From positions 62,001 to 126,000 of the forward strand of contig NZ_JTDK01000011.1 in the NCBI RefSeq assembly GCF_000802305.1: DNA of 64,000 nt, given 5' to 3'. Positions 25,888-34,280 of the stretch are shown here, in pieces. The DNA is from Microbacterium mangrovi. Its GTDB lineage: Bacteria; Actinomycetota; Actinomycetes; Actinomycetales; Microbacteriaceae. Position 1 is the stretch's first letter, and every line of letters starts with the position of its first letter. The position numbers and the translations under genes are program-made. The notes under the pieces are model-generated. The model saw only the letters and a list, made by a program, of their open reading frames with translations, made no database searches and was not told the origin of the DNA.

Positions 25888-27114
25888 ATGGCGACGGCCG
25901 AATGGAATCTCATGCGCACCGTCCTTCGCCGATCCGGCGTCTCGTATCTGCTCGCCACGTCGTTCGTCGGCCGGCTCCCCGCCGCTATGGCGGCGCTCGC
26001 GCTCGTGCGACTCGTGGTCGACGGGGGCGGCGGATTCGCGTTCGGCTCGACCGTCGTCGCCGCCTACATCGTGGGCGGCATGGTCGGCCAGCCGGTGCTG
26101 GCCCGCGTGGTCGACAGCACCGGACGCCGTCGGCCCGTGCTCCTCGGCGCCGCGATCGCCGCCACGGCCGGATTCGCGGTCACCGCGCTCACGGTGCAGG
26201 CACTGCCCTGGGCCGCCCTGGTGGCGGTGCTCGTCGCGGGTCTCGCGACGCCGCCGCTCGAGTCGGTGCTTCGCAGCCTCTGGACGGTGCTGTTCGCCGA
26301 CCCCGTCGAGCGGAACTCGGCATACGCCGTCGATGCGGCCGTGCAGGAACTCGCCTTCGTCCTCGGCCCGCTGCTCACCGCCGCCGGCATCCTGCTGTTC
26401 GGCGCGACCGGGAACGTGCTCGCGATGGCCGCCGCCGGACTCCTCGGTGCGATCGCGTTCGCGGCGCACCCGCGGATCCGCCGCACCGAGCCGGTCGCAC
26501 CGAGCGGTGAGACGCACGGGTCGCCGCTCGTGCGCGGGTCGTTCCTCCGCCTCCTCGTGCTGGTCGTCGCGATGGCGGCATCTGTCGGTGCACTCACGAT
26601 CACGGCGACCGCGTCCGCCGAAGACCGCGGCATCCCGGCGTTCTCGTCGTGGGCGATCGCCCTCAACGGCCTGGGCGCGCTGACGGGCGCGCTGGTGACC
26701 GCGCGCTTCCCGTTCCGTGTCGCGCCCGAGCGGCTCGTCCGGAGGCTGGGTCTGCTGCTCGCAGCGCTGTACCTGCCGACGGCGATCGCGGGTGCGCCGG
26801 AGTGGCTGTGGCTCGTGTTCGCCGCCGTCGCGGGGATCTTCCTTCCCGTCCTCCTCACGCAGATCTTCGCGCTGACGCCGGCCCTGGTCGACGTGCACCA
26901 CGGCAACGAGGCGAACGCCTGGGTGATCTCGGCGTTCGCGGTCGGCAATGCCGGCGGAACGATCGCCGCGGGGCAGATCATCGGTGCGCTGGGCGCGGCC
27001 GCAGGCATCCCGATCGCGGTGCTGGTGTGCGGAGCGGTCGGGATGCTCGGTGCCGCTCAAGCGGGCCCGGGCGCGTTCCACCGCGTCGCGGACGCCGCGC
27101 GATCCGTGTCGTGA
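25888..27114 (+). CDS. MFS transporter
   Basis: This 408-residue carrier has about twelve transmembrane helices. The motif-A equivalent is RVVDSTGRRRPVL after helix 2, and GNAGGTIAAGQIIGALG lies near the end. The frame is open further upstream but overlaps the ABC ATPase gene; the chosen ATG (MATAEWNLMRTVLRR) gives a short cytoplasmic N-terminus before helix 1, and a second ATG eight codons later is possible. A GATAGT hexamer 12 bp upstream may be the -10. The substrate is unknown; export of a small molecule is the usual role. Confidence 0.8.
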   Translation: MATAEWNLMRTVLRRSGVSYLLATSFVGRLPAAMAALALVRLVVDGGGGFAFGSTVVAAYIVGGMVGQPVLARVVDSTGRRRPVLLGAAIAATAGFAVTALTVQALPWAALVAVLVAGLATPPLESVLRSLWTVLFADPVERNSAYAVDAAVQELAFVLGPLLTAAGILLFGATGNVLAMAAAGLLGAIAFAAHPRIRRTEPVAPSGETHGSPLVRGSFLRLLVLVVAMAASVGALTITATASAEDRGIPAFSSWAIALNGLGALTGALVTARFPFRVAPERLVRRLGLLLAALYLPTAIAGAPEWLWLVFAAVAGIFLPVLLTQIFALTPALVDVHHGNEANAWVISAFAVGNAGGTIAAGQIIGALGAAAGIPIAVLVCGAVGMLGAAQAGPGAFHRVADAARSVS

Positions 27115-27182
27115 TGCCGTGGGCGCCGGATGACGGAAGCCGCGGATTTGCTCCCCGCCTGCGCCGCGGTTGAGGTGTTCGG

Positions 27183-27881
27183 TCAACGCAGCGCGGTCGA
27201 GACCGGCTCGGTGCCGCCCTTCCGAGCCAGCTCCGCCGAGGCCAGGTCGAAGACGCGGTCGCATCGGTCTGCCACTCGACGGTCGTGCGTCACGACGAGG
27301 AGTGTCTTCTCGTACTCCTCCTGCAGAGTGAGCATCTCGGTGATGGCGACCTCTGCCAGAGCATCGTCGAGAGCGCCGGTGGGTTCGTCGGCGAGGATCA
27401 GTTCTCCGGGTTTGAGCAGGCACCGTGCGAGTGCGACGCGTTGCCGCTCGCCGCCCGAGAGGGTCATGACCTTGTCCTGCGCCACGTGCTGGAGCCCGAG
27501 TCTGGTCAGCAGCTCCATGATCTCCTTCTCTTTGCTCGCGCGGCGCAACTTCACACTGTGCAGCCCGATGAGGATGTTCTCCATCGCGGTCGCCGAGTTG
27601 ATCAGCGCGAACGACTGGAACAGGTAGTTGACGTGCTTCCGGCGCAGGGCAGTGGCTGCGGCGCTGTTCATGCGGGGCAGTCGTTCGCCGCGGAGACGGA
27701 TCGTTCCCGACGTGGGGCTGTCGAGGAGCCCGACGATGTTGAGCAGGGTCGACTTTCCTGAACCTGACGGCCCGACGATCGCGACGGACTCCCCGTGCGC
27801 CACCTGCAGGTCGAGCCGGTCGAGAACGGTGCGGGACCCATACTTCTTCGTGAGGTTCTCGATCGTGAGCAGAGCGTTCAC
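27183..27881 (-). CDS. ABC ATPase of a bacteriocin-type export/immunity system
   Basis: This 232-residue ATPase resembles the LolD/MacB/SalX group: Walker A GPSGSGKST (about 37-45), the NYLFQSFALI Q-loop, signature LSGGERQR, Walker B LILADEPTGALD and the histidine in VVTHD. The GTG start follows an AGGAG by seven bases and comes nine bases after the stop of the large membrane protein, so it completes a three-gene unit with that protein and the small secreted peptide. It would power the membrane protein. The gene has lower GC and almost no GGATGCC motifs, unlike its neighbours. Confidence 0.88.
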   Translation of the reverse strand: MNALLTIENLTKKYGSRTVLDRLDLQVAHGESVAIVGPSGSGKSTLLNIVGLLDSPTSGTIRLRGERLPRMNSAAATALRRKHVNYLFQSFALINSATAMENILIGLHSVKLRRASKEKEIMELLTRLGLQHVAQDKVMTLSGGERQRVALARCLLKPGELILADEPTGALDDALAEVAITEMLTLQEEYEKTLLVVTHDRRVADRCDRVFDLASAELARKGGTEPVSTALR

Positions 27882-27889
27882 GGCGGCTC

Positions 27890-30091
27890 CTATTCTTTGA
27901 GCGCGGCACTCAGCTGCAGACGCGAGTACCGCCGGATGAGGAAGGTGATCAGTGCCATCTGGATCGCCAGCAGCATGACGTTGCCGAAGATCGCGCTCTT
28001 GGATTGCAGCAGGATCGAGGCGAGAACGGCGATCGCCCCGGTGGTGCCGACGAGCACGATGGGCACGATGAAGAGCCGCGTCAGCGAGTAGCCGAGCATC
28101 CGTTTGACGGCGAGTGCTTCGCGGTACGTGGTGGAGAAGAGCCTCAGCAGAGCGACGAGCGTGACCACCACGAGGATGAGGGCGAAGAGGATCACGCCGC
28201 CGAACAGCTGCAGGGTCGTTTGGATCGTCTTGGTGAGGCCCGCGATGAACTCGCTGACCGCGAGGAACTGCACCCGGTTGTCGTCGAGGTGGTACCTCGC
28301 GAGGTAGGCGATGCTGGTGTACTTCTGCGCGGCCGCCGCACTCAGCTTGACGTAACTGTTCTCGAGGCCGACCGCATTCAAGCTTTCGCTTTCGTAGGGA
28401 ACCATGTTCTCGGGTGTGATGACCAGGATGACCGGGTCGGTCACAGTCGCAGGCAGCTTCGGGTCGGTGGCCCATGAAAACAGCGGAGTCTTCGGTGAGT
28501 AGTTCTTGAATCCGATCTTCTCGCCGTTGTAGTACTCGGTGCGGATCGACGGATCACTCCACTCGTGCGTGTCTTCGGTCACCCATCCGCGCATTGCCTG
28601 CTTGGCCGCATCAGTCCAGGTATCGGGGAGGAGGAACACCCGCTCTCCCCGTTTCGCGCGAGCTACGACGTCGGCACTGACCGGGAACCCTTGGTCGGCG
28701 AGGGAGCTCGGAGAGGCTGCCATGTACCAGAACGGCTGGGTCGGCGGGGACTTGTAGACACCGGCCCATCCTTCAATGACTTCGCGGTCGAAGTAGGCAG
28801 TGTGGACCAGGGTGACGCCCGGCTTGTCCGCGATCGAGCGATACCAATGGTAGAAGTCCTTGGCCAGCTGACTGGACTGGCCGGTGATACTGGCGTCATC
28901 GTTGCCGGACTTCAGCTGGTACAGGATCTGCTGGTTCGCCACCCCCGCCCAGACTCGGCCGACCTCGGTGAGCTTGCCCGCTTCCCTCACGGGGCCGTCG
29001 ATGTAGGCGAACAGGACAGACACGGCGGCCGTCGCCAGTAGCGATGAGGCCGCGACGGCCCAGAGCAGAATTCGCTTGGAGTAGCGTCCGAGAATCGCCG
29101 TGACGGGCTTGACGGAGCTGAGCACTGCCGCGCCGATCGCGATGGCCACGAGTGCGGGAGCGGCTCCGACCACCGCGCCGCTCCACGCGGCTGCGAGAAG
29201 CGTCGCGTTCAGCTGGTACCCATGCGCCAGTGCGACGGTGAGCAGCATCGACAGCACAACCGCCACGGCAGTGCTGACCAGCACTGAACGAAACATGGTG
29301 ATCCCAAATCCCCACCGTGATCTCCCGAGCAAGAGATGCACACCGAGAACGGGCAGCGCGCGCACCGATTCGAAGATGAGGATGAGCAGCAGGAGGATCG
29401 ACGCCGCAATCATGCAGCCCAGCAGGATGCTGGGCAGCAGACCGCCGTCGGCGACCTGCCCATGCAGGGGGGAGACCATACTTTCGGGTGAGCGGCCGGT
29501 CGCGTTCGCAAGGGACCTCAGCAAGTCCGCCACCTCCGCGTGGTCGGCGCCGATGACCCGATAGGTCCCGTTGATCGTTCCCGACACGTCGACGAGATGC
29601 GCGAGCTGAACCACAGAAATTCGAGGAGCGAATGTGAGTTCTGGAATGCTGGCGATCACGTCTGCGGCGTTGGCATCCAAACCGATCGACTTCGTAGGAC
29701 CGCTCGTGAGGAGATTCGTGACCGTGACGGAATCAAACAGCGTTGTGTCGAGAAACTTCAGTTCAAGGGCGGCTGGAGGCGTATGCGGACTTGCGGTCAT
29801 CCCCACCCTGAGACCGGCAAGCCCGCCGTCCACGCTGGTCGATTGAGGATCCACGCGAACGATCGCGCGCCCGTGAGCGTCCGTAAAACGACCGAATGCA
29901 GAGAGTACGTCTGCCGATCGATCCTCGGACACGCCTGACAGGTAGATCGGCGTTGATCCGGCCGGATACCGGTCGACTTCTTGCACCAGGCGGTTGCCCT
30001 GGTTGAGGACGAGGATGAGGCTCGCCGTTGCTCCGATCAGCACGACAAGGATCGAACTTGCAAGTTTCGACCAGAAGGACATGGGCGTCAC
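27890..30091 (-). CDS. Bacteriocin-associated integral membrane protein (bact_immun_7tm type)
   Basis: This 733-residue protein has one N-terminal transmembrane helix (about 8-28), an extracellular stretch to about 215, a group of helices (about 220-370), a second long extracellular domain (about 370-610) and three C-terminal helices. Size and seven-helix plan match the family described as putative immunity proteins that accompany lactococcin 972-like bacteriocins (TIGR01654/DUF1430), which is a relative of FtsX/MacB permeases. It is followed by its ABC ATPase. I use the GTG start; an ATG three codons on is equally possible. The recognised bacteriocin is absent; instead a 36-residue secreted peptide is encoded just upstream. 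Confidence 0.75.
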   Translation of the reverse strand: MTPMSFWSKLASSILVVLIGATASLILVLNQGNRLVQEVDRYPAGSTPIYLSGVSEDRSADVLSAFGRFTDAHGRAIVRVDPQSTSVDGGLAGLRVGMTASPHTPPAALELKFLDTTLFDSVTVTNLLTSGPTKSIGLDANAADVIASIPELTFAPRISVVQLAHLVDVSGTINGTYRVIGADHAEVADLLRSLANATGRSPESMVSPLHGQVADGGLLPSILLGCMIAASILLLLILIFESVRALPVLGVHLLLGRSRWGFGITMFRSVLVSTAVAVVLSMLLTVALAHGYQLNATLLAAAWSGAVVGAAPALVAIAIGAAVLSSVKPVTAILGRYSKRILLWAVAASSLLATAAVSVLFAYIDGPVREAGKLTEVGRVWAGVANQQILYQLKSGNDDASITGQSSQLAKDFYHWYRSIADKPGVTLVHTAYFDREVIEGWAGVYKSPPTQPFWYMAASPSSLADQGFPVSADVVARAKRGERVFLLPDTWTDAAKQAMRGWVTEDTHEWSDPSIRTEYYNGEKIGFKNYSPKTPLFSWATDPKLPATVTDPVILVITPENMVPYESESLNAVGLENSYVKLSAAAAQKYTSIAYLARYHLDDNRVQFLAVSEFIAGLTKTIQTTLQLFGGVILFALILVVVTLVALLRLFSTTYREALAVKRMLGYSLTRLFIVPIVLVGTTGAIAVLASILLQSKSAIFGNVMLLAIQMALITFLIRRYSRLQLSAALKE

Positions 30092-30110
30092 CGTTGCTCT
30101 ATGCAGGGGC

Positions 30111-30129
30111 GGCTGGGGCCGCCTCAGCC
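30111..30129. repeat. Short hairpin between peptide and permease genes
   Basis: GGCTG and CAGCC flank a 9-nt GC-rich loop in the 40-bp gap between the peptide stop and the permease start. It could limit read-through so that the peptide is made in excess of the membrane protein, a common arrangement in peptide operons. That role is inferred. Confidence 0.4.
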
Positions 30130-30131
30130 GG

Positions 30132-30242
30132 TCAGCCTTTGGCGTTCCAGTAGACCGTCGCCGCCTGCGCCACGCCTGCGGTGCCTGCCACGAGCGCGCC
30201 GGACAGCAGCACGACGGAGAGGGTCTTCTTGAATGCCTTCAT
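30132..30242 (-). CDS. Short secreted peptide precursor, 36 residues
   Basis: A complete small gene encodes a classical Sec signal peptide: basic start MKAFKK, hydrophobic core LSVVLLSGALVAGTAGV, and an AQA cleavage site after residue 27. The predicted mature product is only ATVYWNAKG (nine residues; eight if cleavage is one later). It is the first gene of the peptide-permease-ATPase unit, which places it where lactococcin 972-like precursors are found, but it is far too short for that family and lacks its conserved core. It may be a peptide signal, a very short bacteriocin or a truncated precursor. The ATG has GAAG-rich sequence upstream as a weak ribosome site. I know no family for it. Confidence 0.6.
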   Translation of the reverse strand: MKAFKKTLSVVLLSGALVAGTAGVAQAATVYWNAKG

Positions 30243-30535
30243 CTTCACTTCTTGCCTTTCATTCATGTGGTCGACGGTGACGCCCATGCGTGGCCCGCCT
30301 TGCTGGTCAGCGGCTCGACGTGAGTCACGGCAGCGATGATCGCGGGCAGTCCCCAACGTCGCACGGGGCCGCGCACTGCGCGGCCCCGTGCAACGGGATT
30401 GAGTAGTCAGATCGTCGGAATTGAGTGTGAAAGGAGAGGTAGTGAGTAGTGCCCGGCTGATTTCCGTGCAGAGGCGATGTCGCGGAGGGGTGCACGCTCG
30501 GACGGAAGCCGCCGGACGCTTCGGCGTCGGCGAGA
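30243..30535. other. Intergenic region upstream of the peptide operon
   Basis: This stretch separates the SDR-hydrolase gene from the peptide operon on the same strand. It contains a strong hairpin (30361-30391) and must hold the promoter of the peptide operon, probably between that hairpin and the peptide start, but no convincing -35/-10 pair is evident. I see no gene in it. Confidence 0.5.
30361..30391. terminator. Strong hairpin between SDR-hydrolase gene and peptide operon
   Basis: GCACGGGGCCGCGC and GCGCGGCCCCGTGC form a perfect 14-bp stem with a 3-nt loop (ACT). It lies about 145 bp beyond the stop of the SDR-hydrolase gene and before the peptide gene. No T-tract follows on the minus strand, but a stem of this strength is likely to separate the two transcripts. 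Confidence 0.6.
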
Positions 30536-32380
30536 TCAGGATCGCGGCGTCGTGGCAGGGCTCCGCATCGTGCTGGTGTTGGCCGAAGAGGATGCCGAGC
30601 CCGCGAGCAGAGCGACGAGGGCATCGCCGTGGGTCAGCTGCGGATGGTGTCCGGCATCCTGAATCGAGATCAGCTCGACGTTCGGAAGCGTCTCGAGCCA
30701 CGCGGCGGCGTCGGGGGCGAGCGGGTCGTCGCTTCCCGTGATGATGCGGACCGGGCCGCGGAATCGCCCGAGGGCTTTCCGGAGTTCGACACGCCACAGC
30801 TCAGATCCCGCCCGGGCGAGCTGCTCGGCGACCCGTGCGGCGGTCGCCCGCTTGAGGTCGCCGACGCTCGACTCGAGGGCGGCCGCGCTCGCTTCGGATC
30901 CGGTCAGCCTGCGTGACAGCCGCGCCGCATCGCTGTGTCGCAGGGCGGTCCGGACGAGCGGCCGCATCCACCCCGACGCTCCCGTCGGTCCCTGCAGGAA
31001 GAAGGGCGAGATCAGCGTGAGCGACGCGACGCGTGCCGGCATCCGATCGGCCGCGACGACGGCCGCAGCCGCCCCGATGGAATGCCCGATGAGGTCCGCT
31101 GGCCCGTCGCCGAGCACCGCGGGCAGCCACTGCTCCCAGTCCGCGATGCCAGTGCCGCCGCTGAGGCCGAGTCCGGGCAGGTCGACGGCGCGCGCGCCGA
31201 TGCCGGATGCCACGTCGGCCCACGTGTCCGCGTTGACCGGCAGCCCGGGGAAGATCAGCCGGCCGGATCCGGATGCGCCGAGCTCGAACGTCCGGATGCC
31301 TCCGGCGTCGACGAATCGACGGTCGTCGGCCCGGGCGGCACCGAACCGATGCGCGGCCATGTAGTCGGCCCACCGTTCGACGGACACCAGGGGGTCGGGC
31401 ATCGGCATCCGGTGCCGGGCGGCGAAGGCGATGGTGGACTGCGTCGGGTATCGGTCGGTGGACATGAAGGTGAGCGTCTCGGGCTCGGCCCCGGTGATCC
31501 GCTGGGGGAGTCGCTTGATGACGCCGACCGGGATCCTCAGCCGGGGGACCCTCGCCCCGAGATGCCGGCCGACGTGCGTGAGCAGCTCTGCCAGCGGCGG
31601 GGTGGCGTCGTCGAGCAGCCAGTAGGCGGTGTCCGCGGCATCCGGATCGACCGCTGCCGTCGCCATGAAGGCCGCCAGATGGTCGACGGTGACGACCGGC
31701 ACGAACGTCGTCTCGCCCGCGGGCAATGCCGCGGCGGTGCCGTCCCAGATCTGCTCGATGGTTCCCGCCAGGCCGATGTATTGGTCGGACTCCCCGGTGA
31801 CGCTGTCGCCGATCACGGCGGCCGGATTGACGATCGTCCAGGGGATGCCCCGCTCCAAGGCGCGGGCCTGGAAGACGGCGTCGGATTCCACCTTCGACGC
31901 TTCGTAGGCGCCGAGTTCCCGGTAGACCGCGGCGCGGTGGTCGTCCGACCACGGAACGGCCGCGGGGTCCTGTCCGCCGACGCGGTAGCCCGAGATGTGC
32001 ACGACGCGCTGCAGGGCGGGGAGGTCAGCGGCGAAGTCGATCAGCTTCTCGACGATGCCGACGTTCGCATTTCGTGCCTCCTCGGCCGTCATCCCGAATC
32101 GGAACGACCCGGCGCAGCTGTGGATCTCGGTGACGTCCGTGAAGGCGGATGCTCCACCCGCGACGATCTCCGGGGCATCGAAGTCGACGATTGTCGTGCT
32201 GATGCTCCGGGTCAGGCCGTGCTCGGCGAGCCACCGGTCGAGACGCGCTCCGGACGCGGCGGTCCGCACCGCCGCCGTGACGTCCGCGCCGGCCTCGGCG
32301 AGGGCCAGGACGAGATACCGGCCGATCAGGCCGGATGCCCCGAAGACGAGAGCGTGACGGGGGGATTCGTGCGGGGTCAT
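30536..32380 (-). CDS. Fusion of extended SDR (epimerase-like) and alpha/beta hydrolase
   Basis: This 614-residue protein joins two enzymes. Residues 1 to about 345 are an extended short-chain dehydrogenase/reductase: Rossmann motif GASGLIG (14-20) and catalytic Y159-EAS-K163. Residues about 355-600 are an alpha/beta hydrolase with nucleophile S434 in GHSIG, an acid at D551/D552 (GSDDPLAPD) and H578 (DAGHH). Both active sites look complete. The start overlaps the stop of a TetR gene (ATGA). The SDR half resembles NAD-dependent epimerases or terpenoid/thioester reductase domains; the reaction is unknown, but ester cleavage linked to carbonyl or alcohol redox is a reasonable idea. Confidence 0.8.
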   Translation of the reverse strand: MTPHESPRHALVFGASGLIGRYLVLALAEAGADVTAAVRTAASGARLDRWLAEHGLTRSISTTIVDFDAPEIVAGGASAFTDVTEIHSCAGSFRFGMTAEEARNANVGIVEKLIDFAADLPALQRVVHISGYRVGGQDPAAVPWSDDHRAAVYRELGAYEASKVESDAVFQARALERGIPWTIVNPAAVIGDSVTGESDQYIGLAGTIEQIWDGTAAALPAGETTFVPVVTVDHLAAFMATAAVDPDAADTAYWLLDDATPPLAELLTHVGRHLGARVPRLRIPVGVIKRLPQRITGAEPETLTFMSTDRYPTQSTIAFAARHRMPMPDPLVSVERWADYMAAHRFGAARADDRRFVDAGGIRTFELGASGSGRLIFPGLPVNADTWADVASGIGARAVDLPGLGLSGGTGIADWEQWLPAVLGDGPADLIGHSIGAAAAVVAADRMPARVASLTLISPFFLQGPTGASGWMRPLVRTALRHSDAARLSRRLTGSEASAAALESSVGDLKRATAARVAEQLARAGSELWRVELRKALGRFRGPVRIITGSDDPLAPDAAAWLETLPNVELISIQDAGHHPQLTHGDALVALLAGSASSSANTSTMRSPATTPRS

Positions 32381-32976
32381 CGCGTCCCTCCCACGGTCTG
32401 GCAGCGCTGATCGATCAGGTCCGCCACGACGTCGGCGGCCGACACCAGGGGCGCGGTGCTCCGCATCGCGCGGGACACGATGACCGCCCCCTCGATCGTC
32501 GACACGACGACGGTCGCCAGCGACCGGGCCCCCGCGGCATCCACCCCGTTCGCCTCGAGCAGGGCGGCCGTCGGGGCGATCCACGACTCGAAGGCGGAGG
32601 CGCATGCCTGCCGCAGACGCTCGCTCTCCGCGCCCATCTCGAGGGTGACGACCGAGACCGGGCATCCCAGCCGGAAGTCGCTGTCGCCGACGATCGTCGT
32701 CAGTGCCTCGATCGCGGCGCGGGCGGCCTCGGCGGCGCTCCCGGCGGATGCGGCGGCTTCGAGGATCAGCGTCTCGAACTGCGTCGCGGCGAGGTCGACC
32801 GCCGCGACGCCCAGTCCCTCCTTGCCGTCGGGGAAGTGGAAGTAGATCGAGCCCTTCGGCGCGGCGGCGTGCTCGGTCACGGCGTTCAGGCCGGTGCCGC
32901 TGTAGCCGCTGGTCTGGATGAGCTCGAGCATGGATGCCGCGAGCCGTGCCTTGGTGAGGTCCCCTTTGGATGCCAT
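32377..32976 (-). CDS. TetR-family repressor (LmrA/YxaF type)
   Basis: This 199-residue regulator has the TetR HTH in residues about 10-55 (YSGTGLNAVTEHAAAPKGSIYFHFPDGKEGL) and a C-terminal ligand domain of the LmrA/YxaF group. It leads the operon with the SDR-hydrolase fusion (4-nt overlap). The perfect palindrome ATAGACCGGTCTAT ten bases before its ATG is its probable operator, so the fusion enzyme would be induced by a small molecule, perhaps its own substrate. Confidence 0.9.
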   Translation of the reverse strand: MASKGDLTKARLAASMLELIQTSGYSGTGLNAVTEHAAAPKGSIYFHFPDGKEGLGVAAVDLAATQFETLILEAAASAGSAAEAARAAIEALTTIVGDSDFRLGCPVSVVTLEMGAESERLRQACASAFESWIAPTAALLEANGVDAAGARSLATVVVSTIEGAVIVSRAMRSTAPLVSAADVVADLIDQRCQTVGGTR

Positions 32977-32985
32977 GGCTCAATA

Positions 32986-32999
32986 ATAGACCGGTCTAT
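32986..32999. promoter_or_regulatory. TetR operator palindrome
   Basis: ATAGACCGGTCTAT is a perfect palindrome. The core TAGACCGGTCTA is the site typical of LmrA/YxaF-type TetR repressors. It lies between the divergent TetR gene and the small hydrolase gene and could affect both. Confidence 0.85.
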
Positions 33000-33054
33000 A
33001 TATTTTGCAAATCCATGCGTGTCCATGGCTTCAACGCGTGGCTATCATCGAGCG

Positions 33055-33591
33055 ATGAGCCGGAACGCGATCATCTTCCACGGCACCGGCGGGAGCCCCG
33101 ACGTCGCGTGGTATCCGTGGCTGGACGCGCGGCTGACGGATCGGGGCTACCGGGTCGAACGCCCCTTCCACCCCCGCCTCAACGTCGACCCTGTCGCGGA
33201 GTTTCTGCCCGGTGTGCTCGCGTCGCACGCCTTCGACACGGAGACCGTGCTGATCGGGCACTCGGGCGGAGCCGCCCTGCTCCTCGCCCTGCTCGAGCAC
33301 CTCGAGACGCCGGTGGCCCAGTCGATCCTGGTCGCCGGCTACGCCACCCGGGTCAACGAGTCGGAGGAGCCGGTGCTGCAGGAGGCCTACGACTGGGATC
33401 GGATCCGCGCGAACGCCGGGGACCTGTACTTCATCAACTCGGTGACCGACCCTTACGGCTGCGACGCGAATCAGGGCCGTTTCATGTTCGATCGGCTCGG
33501 GGGCACGCAGATCATCCGTGACGAGGGACATTTCGGCGACTACGACCAGCCGTACGACACCTTCGAGCTGGTCGACCGGCTGATCCCATAG
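33055..33591 (+). CDS. RBBP9/YdeN-like serine hydrolase
   Basis: This 178-residue alpha/beta hydrolase of the small RBBP9/YdeN family has nucleophile S70 in IGHSGG, an early oxyanion-loop motif FHGTGGSP, and the catalytic His in RDEGHFGDY. The acid is probably in NSVTDPYGC. Natural substrates of these enzymes are unknown. A -10-like TATCAT sits six bases before the ATG, so the mRNA is probably leaderless. The TetR operator about 55 bp upstream may influence it. Confidence 0.85.
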   Translation: MSRNAIIFHGTGGSPDVAWYPWLDARLTDRGYRVERPFHPRLNVDPVAEFLPGVLASHAFDTETVLIGHSGGAALLLALLEHLETPVAQSILVAGYATRVNESEEPVLQEAYDWDRIRANAGDLYFINSVTDPYGCDANQGRFMFDRLGGTQIIRDEGHFGDYDQPYDTFELVDRLIP

Positions 33592-33601
33592 CCCCGCGGA
33601 C

Positions 33602-33721
33602 ATGTTCACGCGCACGACGGTGCTGTACGCCGGAGACTACGCCGACGCGAAGATCGAAGTGGCGGCGCTCATCGAGGCGGCAGGAATGCGGGCCGTGGAT
33701 GCCGGACCTCCTGCACGGTGA
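33602..33721 (+). pseudogene. Remnant of an F420-dependent-type NADP oxidoreductase
   Basis: Forty codons after the hydrolase gene read as the C-terminal end of a reductase: TVLYAGDYADAKIEVAALIEAAGMRAVDAGP. The pattern YAGDDxxAK...LI...G..xVDAGP is what I know from the F420-dependent NADP oxidoreductase-like Rossmann family, which is normally about 200 residues. The Rossmann nucleotide-binding part is missing, and the piece runs into the 3' end of the opposite-strand gene. It looks like decay after deletion, not a real small gene. Confidence 0.55.
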
Positions 33722-34163
33722 CGCGCGTGGTGCCGACCGCGTCCGTCGTCTCGTACCGCACCGGCATCCCGGGGTACGCCAGTGCGAACCAGAACACGGC
33801 GACGCCGTCATCGTCGTTCACGTCGTACCGCCGGCACTCGAGCTGCCCGAGCGGATGCGTGAGCGTCTCGGTGGTGACCGTCGCGCGGTCGACGGGGAAC
33901 GCGGCGTGCGCCTGCAATTCGTGCCAGGTCACGCGCCTGCCGACGGCTGCCTCGGGCGTGCCCACGGGATGGGTCTCGAGGAGGGTGCCCTCGTCGTCGC
34001 CGGCGGAGTAGCGGCTGATCCGCTCGGTCACCGTGCCGTCGGGCGCTTCCACCCGCATCCGGATGGCGGCCCCGCCGCGCAGCGCGCCGCGGATCTCATC
34101 GGCGGTGAACGGCGTCGGAAGCAGGTCATCGGCGAGGAGGTGCGGATCCCCGTTCTCGGTCAC
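33669..34163 (-). CDS. Hypothetical protein, 164 residues
   Basis: I do not recognise a family. The protein is soluble, acidic and has no signal peptide; it contains alternating short strands (ISRYSAGDDEGTLLETHPVGT, VTWHELQAHAAFPV, VAVFWFALAYPGMPVRYET), suggesting a beta-rich single domain. The GTG start is supported by a -10-like TATCCT six bases upstream. Its 3' end overlaps a reductase remnant on the other strand, which may mark a deletion junction. Confidence 0.65.
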   Translation of the reverse strand: MTENGDPHLLADDLLPTPFTADEIRGALRGGAAIRMRVEAPDGTVTERISRYSAGDDEGTLLETHPVGTPEAAVGRRVTWHELQAHAAFPVDRATVTTETLTHPLGQLECRRYDVNDDDGVAVFWFALAYPGMPVRYETTDAVGTTRVTVQEVRHPRPAFLPPR

Positions 34164-34234
34164 TCGGCCAGGATAGGCGCGGTGTCGACGACTGCCAACC
34201 GGGCAGATCCGACGGCTGTCGTCAGATCTGCCTC

Positions 34235-34280
34235 TTGACACCGCCCGCTGCCGGTCATAACCTACAACCAAATGGTTGTA
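34235..34280 (+). promoter_or_regulatory. Promoter and ArsR operator of the SRPBCC operon
   Basis: TTGACA (34235-34240) and TAACCT (34258-34263) are separated by 17 bp, an excellent sigma-70-type promoter. Immediately after it, TACAACCAAATGGTTGTA (34263-34280) is a perfect 8-bp-arm palindrome that covers the transcription start and the ATG of the ArsR gene. Binding there by the ArsR protein would shut off the operon. Confidence 0.85.

Noticed and set aside
23710-27114. One operon or antibiotic-resistance island formed by the ABC exporter and MFS gene
   Set aside because: The ABC pair and the MFS gene are divergent, composition is normal and no resistance determinant is recognisable.
30132-30242. 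Truncated or frameshifted lactococcin 972 precursor
   Set aside because: Only 40 bp separate its stop from the permease start, so there is no room for a lost C-terminal part in another frame. An old deletion cannot be excluded, but the gene reads as complete.
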